In this document: in pieces, positions 49,601-61,600 of the stretch | Layout of the letters: the number at the start of each line of letters is the position of its first letter | How positions within the stretch are numbered: the first letter of the stretch is position 1 | DNA from: Microvelia longipes | Taxonomy: Eukaryota; Arthropoda; Insecta; Hemiptera; Veliidae | Assembly: GCA_018340805.1 (NCBI GenBank) | Contig: JACMZG010001913.1 | Coordinates: 28,700,434 to 28,764,433, forward strand | Reading direction: 5' to 3' | DNA length: 64,000 nt | Translations under genes and position numbers: made by a program | Notes under the pieces: generated by a model | The model's input: only the letters and a program-made list of their open reading frames with translations | Databases searched by the model: none | What the model was told of the DNA's origin: nothing

Positions 49601-52600
49601 AATAACATTGATCGACTCTTGCCTTTCCTTGATTGATTCACTACTTAGATTTACTGACATAGTCTCTACTCCAGCTAATGAATGAATATTTACTGTCTCC
49701 ATAGCATTAGGTACACTAGCAACTGGTTCTCTATCTAGCTTAAATTCATTATCAGCAATATCAGTAAAAAATTCTCTCTGCGTTTTATTATAACTTAACA
49801 ATTTCTTTCTTCGCTCTTCTACATTCTCTATCATTTTGATGACTTTACCTCTATATTTAAGTAGTATCAGTCCATCTTCAAATGCAAATTGTTTGTCATT
49901 TCTAATTTCATTGACTTCTTCTTCTATATTATATAACTCATCATTCAGACACAATATTTTGTCTTCAGTAATATTTACATCTAAAGAATTGTCAATGATG
50001 TTTTCACAAAGACTGTCTATTTCTTTTCTATTTTCAATTCTTTTTTTGAGATAATTAACACAAAAATAATGAAAATCCATAACTAAATACCTGTACCTTC
50101 TTTAAAATAATTTTTAATTAACTTCTGAGACTACTCGAACTTAACTTTTAACCTTTTTTTAAACTTTAACTATAAATCACTACTCGATAACAACTAAATA
50201 CTATTAAATCTTCACCGAGCTGCAAAATTCTTACCTTTACGGTCGCCATGTGTTGTAAATTCTCTTTATTCTATATTTTTACAACTGTTCATAATCCATC
50301 TTAAATTAATACTAATCTGTCTGTCAAATGTCAGTCATGTCATTTCCAACATAGCCCTAGGTTGTGCCAATCAAAGCTAATTAAATGACAAACTTTACAG
50401 GTATCCTTTGTATTAAACCTGAGTGTACTGAGGGAAGTCCTACATTCACAATTGGTTTTATTTCTTGGTCTGCTAGAAAATTATATAAGCCCTTATTGAT
50501 GAAACCCGAAAATAAGCTCTCTTTTTGTATTAAATACTGTTTAGCTTCTAATCTGTTTTTACTGTTTCAGTGTTATCGAATGCAGTCCAACCCTCGAGGG
50601 TTAGCGCTTATAATTAATATTTTGAAATTCAGATATAATGCTAAGGAGAAGAGATATGGTTCTGAGAAGGATGTGAGAGACCTGGAAAAACTCTGGAGAG
50701 AGCTTGGATATAAAGTTACCGTTTTGTCTGATTTAACATATACTGTAAGTTTATTTAATCAGATATTTTAGATGTTCTGATGTAGTAATTCTTTACAGTT
50801 AGTTTGTAGAATTTTTTTTTACTTTTCCTAATTTATACCGTAGGTTTATAGTAAAATTGTTTTCACTAAAAATTTGAAATTTGCTAAAATTTCAACAGGT
50901 GGTTTAAACTGCCTGAGTGGTTTTGACAAATTTGTCTTTCTGTATGTATGTCATAATTTAATTGATTTACATAATTGATAGAGACATTATTACTAGAGGG
51001 GCCCTATGGGTTGCATTTTGAAACATCAAAAAAGTAACCTGAACATTCAAAATACAACGTTTATAATATGAAACAAAACCGAAACAATGTGGGAAAAGCC
51101 GACAGCGATTGATTTGTTATAACCTTTACTTACTCATAGAGGAGGTTTCAATGAGGTTACACAGAGCCCCTTAGACCCCTAAAAAGATGTTTCAGGCCTT
51201 TCAATGTATTAAGATAGGCTATGCTCCATCTAATATATATCTCTATGGATTTTTATTACTACTAATAACCTAGTTAATAAACATACTTAAATGTGTTTTA
51301 CCTACCACACATCAGTGCCACACATATTAATTTAATGACTTAGAAAGAATATCAATGTTTCACATCCTCTTCTTTCATAGTCTCTTAAGAGACTAATACT
51401 ATTAGAGGGAGGATAGGACAGTTCTTATCATTCCTTGGGTAGCTAGGTGCCGTAACCGTACATTGGTGACGTCATTTTTTTTTATTTTTCATAAAAATTA
51501 CAATTTCTCGTGAATATTACATTATTTTTCGTCTATTTTGTTTTAAATAAAGTAAAATGAATTTAAAATAAGTTTTATTATCTATTGCATGTATTCTTTA
51601 ATTGTCAGTGTTGAATAAAGTGGTTTAATGTGGCATCACTGAAAAATGTTTGTAGAGTCACTCGGCGTTTGTAGAGTGTGTGGCTTAATAGGGGTTGTAG
51701 AGGGGTGGGGGAGTATCTAGTCTCTCACTTGGAAGACTATAGTAGGGGTAAGTACAGTTACGGCATCTATGGAAACTGTCTCACTTCCAGACCCCTTATC
51801 ACTGTGTTAATCGGGTTCTGTACTCCGTCTAATAGTATTAGTCTCTTTGTTCACATCTAAGGAGAAATATGATACTGTGACGATGCACGGTTTTTCGTTC
51901 TATTTTTAGTTGTTGGTTTGATTTAGTAGTGGCTACAGTGGTGGCTTCTCGGCTTGTACGAGTGGCGACCCTGTAAGCTTCGTGAGGCATATCCCCTCCC
52001 TTGGAGATGAGCTCAGTTCTCACCTGGGTTTATGTTGGCTATGTTCTTAACGTAGGCCCAGCGGACAACTCATATTAAATTCTGATGTTGGTCTAGTTTA
52101 ATTATTAAAATTTTCCGAAATTTGATTATAAAGTGTCGTCGCCCCATTAACTCTGTTTTATATAAGTAAGTGCCTTTTTAAATAAAATATGTGAAGTGGT
52201 TCTTTTTAATAAATTCAGTCTTGGCAAAAAGGACTAACCTCCTGGTTTTATTCTTAAATGAGTTTTTAACCTCATCCTATATTCTTAAAAGTTTTATTAA
52301 TTATAATGGCTAGGGCCCCGTTATAATACATGATGGCTTTCAAACACTTTTTCTGATTTGAATGAAACTTGGCACAAAAATTAACCTTATAAACTGTCCA
52401 GAACCTTCTTGTTTATGAAATCCCACCATAATGACTCAGCTAAAATTCACAAAACCACAAAAAAATTATCTGGTGGGCCTGAAACCCCTTACTAAATTAA
52501 AATTCATTATTAGCATTAGATCTGACTTATATAACTTATATAATTACTTATTTAGCTTATATAATCAAATCACGTTCTTCAACTAATACATTTGGAAATT

Positions 52601-55600
52601 GGCTAATATCTTGGTAGTTTGCCACTTACAAAACTGCTATGCCCCAACAACTATGTGAGGGCTGTGAAACAACTGAGAGGCAAAGACTTCAGAAGTGCTA
52701 CGCAAATAATGTCTTCAGCATCTGTATTAAAAAAGGAAAAATACGGTGGGTAACATACACATGATTTTAGAGAAATGCTTCCAAACATTTGTTTTTTAAA
52801 TTCAATTTTTTCTAAATTTATGCGTTTCTCTTTATTGTGTAAAGATAAAAATAGTTTTTTACTTTTCCTCATTTATACTGTAGATTTATAAGAAAAGTAT
52901 TGTGTTTTCACAAAATACCCAAAACCAAGATTTCACCTGAATTAAATAAAAAATAAAAATAAATAAATATTCCTTTATTCACAAAAAACAAGCATGTTGT
53001 TATAAGAATGCGTCAAAAATACTTAAAACTATTAATTACATCCTTACAAAATATTTTCGTGAACATGATCTAAGTACTCTTTCAAAGAGTAAAAAGGATT
53101 TCCCAATAAAAAATTCTTAATTTCTTTCTTAAATTTGTTTCCTTCAAGATTTTTAATACTATCAGGTAGTTTATTATATATTTTAACTCCTAGAACATTC
53201 CTACCATCTTGAGATTTCTTTAGCCTATGCAGAGGAATGGTAAGTTCATTTCTATACCTTGTCAAGTAACTATGATTATAACATTTAAATTATAATTACT
53301 GATATTAGATTTTACAAATAATAAAGAATTAAAAACAAACAAATTTTCAACTGTCATTAATTTAAACTTTATAAAAATAGGTTTACACTGTTCTTTTGAA
53401 CCCGATTTAGACATAATTCTCATTGCCTTTTTTTGAACTAACAAAAGCATATGCAGGTTTACATGTCCCCAAAGTGTTATACCATAAGTGAGACGACTCT
53501 GTATCATAGATATATACACAATACGAAGTATATCTTCTGTTAATGATTTTCTCAACTTCCTCAAAAATAAATATACTGGATAGCTTGCTATGAAGCATTT
53601 GAATATGTGGAATCCATGTTAGTTTGGAATCTAATACTATACCAAGTAGTTTGACAGGCTCTGTATTATTAGATAAATGTTTCCTTAAACTGAAAATTAT
53701 TGTTTGAGTTTTGTTAACATTTAAAGTAAAATGATTAACTTTAAACCAATGATGTACTTATTTAATCTTATCTCGCTGGTCTCTTTTTAGAATATTCTCA
53801 TCTTGATGTACATGCAAATATATTGTCGTCAACGAAGGCTATCAAGTCTTCGGTATAACTTTAGTAAGCTTCAGACAGTCAGGGAAGTATCCTAAGACAA
53901 TAGACTCATTAATAAGTTTAGTTAATGGAGTTAGAATTAGACAAATTATATGTTTTAACAAATCATTAGATATATTATAGCAGTCTTGTGTTTTAGAACT
54001 TTTTAACTCATATACTATACTATATATTTCTAACTCTGTTACAGGAGATAAAAAGAATATGCAATCCAACTGCTCCTGCTTACTACATCTATCTACTATT
54101 GACTGAGCTTCATTCTTATCATCATGTTTCTTCTTTGATATATCTATGTAATACTTATTAAATATATTTGGATTTATACTACCTTTTGTATTCTTTATTA
54201 AAATTACCAGATGTCAAGCCTTGATGCATTCTCAATAGTGTTACCATTGTATTTCAATTTAGCTTTCATTAACATCTTCCTATAAATTTTCTTTGCCTTA
54301 GTATATAGCTTCCATTCATCACTTTGTTTATCGTTTTTTCCCAAGTCATATAGAAAATCCACTCGTTTTTAATTCTTCTTCTTTGACTCCAAACCAAGGA
54401 TTTTTTTCTTTTTTATTACTCTTATAAGTTTTTTTAGTTTTGAGAGGAAAACATTTCATAATTATCAGTTCAATCAAATTCATAAACATGGCCCAAAGAT
54501 TATTAATCGGCTCTTCCACATCAAGAAAACTCCAGTCTATACATAGAAGTTCATATATAACCATATCTAAACCTTCAGTCGTAAATGGTCTATATTCGAT
54601 TAATTTTTTATTATTCACACTATTTATACATTTTTTAATTTTTTCAACTTTAATAAATATATCATTGTGATCAGCTATCTGATTACCAATTGAAACCTTT
54701 AGATAACCTTCATCCATATTTGAGAAAACATTATCAAGATTCCTATCATGTCTCGTTGGAACTTCAACTTTCTTCAAAAGTCCAAAAGAAATAAAAAGAT
54801 TAATAACCATATTTACACTACTACAATTCCTATCCAAAAAATTAATATTAAATCTCCAGCAATGACTATATTACTTTCCGTTTCAAGCACTCTAGAAAGA
54901 GTTTTGTCTAATACATTTACAAATTTATAAAAATCTCCATTTGGAGGTCTATATACAACTAAAACGATTATGTCATTTTCCATTATCCGAATAGCTGACA
55001 TTTCACAGACTCCTTCACATGAATTGGACTTAACATAATTGAGAGGTTTGTAATCTAAAGTTCTATTTACAATAACAGAAACACCGCCACCGCTGGATTC
55101 CTTTCTGTAAAAGGCAGACGCCATTACATAGTCTTGGGGTATATACAGATCTGCTTCCTCTTCCTTAAGCCAATGTTCACATATAAGAAGAATGTTTAGA
55201 TTATAGTCAACTACCATTATTTCTAATTCCTGCTTTTGTTTCATATACTTTGAAAATTTAAGCTCACCATGTTATTGATGACTAATTATCTGAGTTTAAT
55301 AACCTCCTCACTGATGGAAGATTTTTCTCACTAAGTTTTTCCGCATATAACTCCCTAATGAAGTAATGATGTGAGAGTTGAAAGTTAGAACAAAATTACA
55401 AGACTTATAGGCTAAAGTTCTGCCTTGAGCAGCTTTTGATGTTGTTAGTGTCTTTAACCACAGAACAGAAGACTCAACAAAAATCGTAAAACGCATTGAA
55501 AAAGAAATCTCTCATATTTCGACGAAAATTTAGCAAACATTGTATGTCTAAATATATACGTGGACACGCTGCCTCCGCAGCCGTGTCGGTTGTTCGGTAC

Positions 55601-58600
55601 TGGACTTTCCGCACCGGAGGTCGTTGGTTACACAAGTCAAAGCCCTTAAAACGGGCATTTATTATAAGTCATAATATAAGTACCAAAAAATAGTATCTTT
55701 ACTTTTTTATTTTTTGCATTCTGTGTTACAATTTCAATCTTTATTCTGCAATAATGACTTTGTTCTCAGGAGTATAAACAGAGAAGTTCAAGTTCTTTCT
55801 CAAACAGAAAAGACACAATCAAAAAGAATAAAGACGACAGCTGCGTTGTTATTATTATTGCGAGGCAAAAATGGATATAGTGACAAAACAACGAGTGTGG
55901 TATCCTGTGCCATGTAGACGCATAATTGGATTTATTGATTTCTATTCAACAACATAGTTGTATATCGTTGCGATCCGGATTTTCGTCCAGATTTTGGCTG
56001 GGAAGCCAAAAGCTTTATCCTTAGCTAGTCTATTGATCTTGCATGGATAAACGTTATTACGTGTACCTCTAAGATAACAAATTAAAGAGCGTCAAGTAGG
56101 TATTCTTTAGTGAATTTGCATAATAAAATGATGCTTATTAGGTAGTTCAGAAACGACATGAGGAGGGAATTATATAGTAAATAAATGTATACATTACATA
56201 TCATATAGTATATATATTATTATATATATATATAATATTATATATAGTATACTAGTTATTATATACTAATATTATTGTATATATATTAAATAATATATAT
56301 ATATATATATATATGTATATGACGTTGTTGTTACGTGATTGTTGCCACTAAACAACAATTAATAATAAAAAACAAATAGTATCACAACCAACATTTGGCA
56401 GAACAGGGAGGCGCCCCAAACTATGTTATTATTAAATTTGGGTTTTAATACAGCGGACTTTAGTAGATACAAATTTTGAATTAAGCAGGAATTTATAATT
56501 TTATAAAACTTTAACTGTTTTAGAGTTTAACATATTTCCAATAATAAAGCTGGAAAAATAAACTAATTTATGAGTACAAAAATTAAGTATATTAAAATAC
56601 AAAATCGTATAATTAGAGAGAACTATTGTTATGATTACATCAACAAATGAGTATACTCTTTGATACATATCTGATGAGAACTGTCTGCTAACATGATAAG
56701 TAAATAAATTGGCGCTAGAGCTAGAAACGTGTCATGAGTGAATAAGTTTGAAAAGTTCATTCCCGTAGAGATGAAAACCGTATAATTTCTGTTTTGTTTA
56801 ACAATAAGAATGGGATATGCATTGGATACGATCTGAACACGTGTTTCTACTGCACACGGGCCTCATTTTCACATCACTTTAAGCATTAAAAATTACTCTA
56901 AGTCTCTTTCCCGGTAATCTGAATTAAGAGGATTCAGCCAGAATCTTGTCCATTTGTAGTAATCAGACCATTGTGTTAAATTGCAGGGTAGCAACTGAAA
57001 GTGCGAGTACTCGGTGTTTATTTAATATGTTTTTTAATAATTATAATAATTGCTCAAATGAATGTGAGGAAGATAGTTTGTAGATGTGTGGATGATAACT
57101 CTCATGTACGAATCCGCTCCAACTGCCTGTTTCTACATGTGGTCTTTAGACTATTCAAACAGATCCTCTCTAAAGTCAGTATTCTCAAACGCTAAGATGA
57201 GGACTATCATCGGAAATTTAATACTGATATCAAGTCACGCTCATATTTAAGCTGTATTTTCAATGATACAAACTTGAAGTCTGGTGAAATCTCTCTACCA
57301 GATCTAATACTTCCATCCGAGCTGACAACTATTGGACCAGAAACAGTCAACATGACCATAGCATCTTGAATGTAAAATTAACCGACGACATCACTATATT
57401 GAAACCCCCGGTTTTGCTTTATCATTTCAGTATCAACTCGACCTACTAAAATGTATATTCTGAAATACATCTCACCTATAACGGATACAACGATTCCAAA
57501 TAGAAACCTATGAACTCTCCTCGTCTGACGACTTTAACTTACCATGGAATAGAATAGTGGTTGCATTTATAATATTTCTCATTGTATATTTCTCTTTCAT
57601 AATATAAATTGGTAGACTCACTTCTTTATAATACTTCTGTTCTCAGAGGACTACAATTGTTTATATCCATTTCATTGTGTGTTTAACATATCTGTATTTA
57701 GTTGCCTCGTTAATTCTATTCACTTCTACAAGTATCTATTCTTTTAGATTTTACTGATTATCTGTCATTTATTGTGTTTGTTAGATCGTAGCCCACGTGT
57801 ACTTCTTGTCTTCAATAGGAGATTTTTAATACCATCAAGGAGTTATAGATCAAAAACAAAACAAATTTTTGTGTAATTTACGAACCATCTTTCAATATCA
57901 TAGACTAAAAATATAAATTATTATAAAAAGTATGCACATACATAATAAAAATTTTGGATATAAAAAGAAACGTTAAAGGTACAGCGTATAGCAAAGATAG
58001 TGCTCAATTATTTCGAACACTTACAAGTAACTAAAAAAAAATAGTAAATNTACTTTCTTTTATTTTTAGTGATTTTATTCTGTCTTATTTGTGTTGTTAT
58101 TCATCGTAGCCACATGTGTATTCATTGTCTTCATAGGAGATTGTATCATTCAGGGTTAAAAATAAAAAAAAAAACAACAATTGGTTAATGTATAGCCATC
58201 TGTCAAAATTATTTAATCACCTAAAAAGTTTTATTATTATTAAAAGTAGTGCACATACAATTAAAATTTTGTGGGATTATTAAAAAGAACTAAAGGCTAA
58301 CAGCATCATACAAGAAGTGCAAAGTTGATCACTATGTACAGGAGTATTAAAATATAGAAATTGTTCTGAGGAGAATTGAAGTCTCAAATATCTGGAATAA
58401 CTAAGTGAAAAATTTAAAAAAGAAGACCAGAAATGAGAAAAAACGGTGAGTTTTTTGACTAACCTCTAACACAAGTGAGGACGTATGATGTAGGAAGTTA
58501 TAAATAAAAGGTTTTCGTTTTAAACCTTCAGAATGAATTGCTGGGTTTAAAGCTAGGAAAACAAAAATTTTACAATAATTTATTGTTGCACCAAAAAAGA

Positions 58601-61600
58601 AAATAAACTATTTAGAGTGTAGGATTCAACACAGCTCTTATACATTCCTTGGGCTAGCTAGGTGCCGTATGTACATGGTGACGTCATTTTATTTATTTTT
58701 CCTATTAATTATTACAATTTCACGTAAATATTGCATTATTTTTTCAACTATTTTGTTTTAAATCAAGTTAAATGAATTTAAAATAAGTTTTTTTAATTAT
58801 TATATTGCATGTATCGAATAGGTGTTAATTGGATCACTGAAAAATGTCTGCCGGTTAGTACAATGCATGCTACATGAGTTGAGGAGGTAGGATATCATTC
58901 TTTCTTCAAGGGAGGACTTTGTAGGGTAGACTAGTACGGCACCTATGGAAACTTGTCTACATTCCAGACCCCTTTCACTATGGTTATCGGGTCTGTACTC
59001 CCCTTATAGTTTAGTCTTTTGTATGTGCCTTTTATAATATATATTTTTTAGGTATGATTATGATCAGATTTGTCGAAACGTTACACTAAAATCATTGTTT
59101 TATTAACCCTAATGGATACAATCTCCGAATCAAGACATATTAAGGTACAACCAAAATCAATTTGCAGTGTATTTATGCAGTATCAAGTGAAGTCGCTACC
59201 TAAATGTGTGATTGACAAATAAAAAACTGATTTTTTTATCGCCTAAGGTTGATCAAAGTCAATCCTAAGATGTGTTGTAATAGAAATTAGGTGACTATCA
59301 TGTACTGAAGACGAACCAAGTGAGTCCAAAGTGGTGATGCTGATTGGGTAACCTGTACACAATTTTTTTTAGTTTGTAACTTTTAAATGTTCATGTTCTA
59401 TTTTCTTGGACTTGTTATCGAAAATCATCACTAGTAGGTATAAAATTACCTACTTTTCTACCTAAGCATATAAAATAATATTATAAATACCAATCCAATT
59501 TTTAAAATTCTTTTGATTTTTAATTTTTTGGAGGGGGAGGGAGAGGGCAATAAAGTTGTATTTTCCTTCCGCTCTCTAAAAAAATATAAGTAAATAAATA
59601 AATAATGATAGTAAATTTGTGGTGCCCTACTTCTGCACGTTATGTATAAGTGTTGGTTTTTGTTTTAGGTTTGCACAATAATTATTTTAGAGATTTTGAT
59701 TTAGACGACAGCAACACTGTTACTGATGCAGTTATTAACGAGGAGGGTAATTCCCCCACAACCCCCTCTAACACCCCCCTGGCTAGCGTGACTCCCCCAG
59801 TGACTGCAGCATCTGTCACGGACATCAACCCGTTTACATTTAGACTCAACCTAGCCAGTAATAGCAACGAAGATATCAGAAATTTCGAGTGTAATGGAAT
59901 AAAATTTGTTCAGGGCAATGGCACAGATATTTTCATAATTTATTCGTCCCAACCAGGTATAATTTTTTTACAAATTATTTATTTATTCAAATTTTTATGC
60001 TTCTAAGGTGGATTTTGTTAAAAGAATGACTCACTGATCAAAAATATGTATAAATATGTTGTTGAGGTGTATTATTATTATTATTATTATTATTAGTGTG
60101 AGAGGGCAGAAGTAATCCTCTATGCACTGGGACTTGAGTCTTTTGTGCATTTACCCTCATGATTTAGTGTTTTCTATTTCTTTGAATGGCAGCAGAATAT
60201 GAGTGTGTTTACGACTGAGATACTAAACTATCGTTAAACTGTTCGCAAAGATAATTTGTGAAATCCATTAAGAGATTAAAAATAGTGAGGCATATTTATA
60301 TTATTGATAAAAGTGAAAATAAATTATTAATTAATTTCGATTTGATAGCAACTTGCTGCAAGTAATTGCATTCTTATACTCAATACATTTGGAGTTTAGT
60401 ATAGAATGCTGATGATTTCTGTTTTTATTAAAGAATGCTTAAAGAGATGTTTGTTTGTTTATCAGGTTATGTTTCACTGAGATGTAGGGTTACAGGTGCC
60501 TGGGTGATGCAAGAGGTGTGCAATGTGTTTGCCGAGCATGCTCACAAGGATGATTTGAACATGCTATTACACAAGGTTTGTAATTCTCACTTCTTGACTA
60601 AATAATCAATGTGCCAAATATAAATAAATATATGGCTTTATTAGAAAATTTCATACAATGCGAATACTTTTCCCATAAAGAAATAAAAAAAAATGCAGGA
60701 ATACTTTTCCCAATAGAAGGACTTAATAAATTAATGAAATGCAGAAGACTTTCCCAATAAAGGTTGATAATATAATTAATAAATGCAGAATACTTTTCCC
60801 AATAAAGGACTTAAATAAATAATAAAAGCAGAATTACTTTTCCCAATAAAGGACTTAAATAAATTAATAAAATGCAGAAGACTTTTCCCAATAAAGGACT
60901 TGAATAAAAATAAATTAATAAAATGCTCAATACTTATCCCAATAAAGGACCTTAAATTGAATTAATAAATTGCAGAAAAGACTTTTCCCAATAAAGGACT
61001 TAAATTAAAATTAATAAAATGCAGAAGCCTTTTCCCAATTAAGGGACTTAAAATAAAAAAAAATTAATATAAATGGCAGAATACTTTTCCCAATAAAGGA
61101 CTTGAATAAATTAATTAAAATGCAGAATACTTTTCCCAATAAAGGACTTAATTAAATTAATAAAATGCAGGGAAGACTTTTCCCAAATAAAGACTTAAAA
61201 ATTAAATTATAAAATCAAAGACCTTCCCAATAAAGGGACTTGAATAATATAAATTAATAAAATGCAGATACTTTTCCCAATAAGGATCTAAATAAATTAA
61301 TAAAATGCAGAAGCTCCCAATTAAAGGACTTAAATAAATTAATAAATGCAGAAGGACTTTCCCAAATAAAGGACTTAAATAAATTAATAAAAATGCAGAT
61401 TACTTTTCCCATAAAGACTTAAATAAATTAATTAAAATGCAGAAGACTTTTCCAATAAAGGACTTAAAAAATTAAAAAAATGCAAAGACTTTTCCCAATA
61501 AAGGACTTGAATTTAAATATAATTAATAAAATGCCTCCAATTACTTTTCCCAATAAAGGACTTAAATAAATTAATAAAATGCAGAAGACCTTATCCCAAT

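Larger units (their letters stand above)
48539..50351 (-). mobile_element. Compact LTR retroelement with 101-bp LTRs and no pol
   Basis: Two identical 101-bp direct repeats (48539-48639, 50251-50351) start TGTTGTAAAT and end TTCCAACA. They are flanked by a 5-bp duplication TAGCC (48534-48538, 50352-50356). On the minus strand, two bases inside the upstream LTR lies TGGCGACCGTAAAGG, resembling the tRNA-Arg primer site of 412/mdg1-type Gypsy elements. A purine-rich GGGTGTGGAGGA precedes the other LTR. The 1.6-kb interior encodes one long ORF and has no protease, RT or integrase, so mobility would need enzymes in trans. Confidence 0.9.

Noticed and set aside
51838..52023. Minus-strand 61-codon frame
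   Set aside because: Starts in unassigned GC-richer DNA and runs into the MITE end; no domain.
55496..55693. 65-codon frame in a GC-rich patch
   Set aside because: No recognisable motif or splice support.
55991..56050. Active-site exon with GKPK
   Set aside because: Only four matching residues, no Cys in QAC position, and about 15-20 expected residues missing before it; kept only as a hint in the findings.
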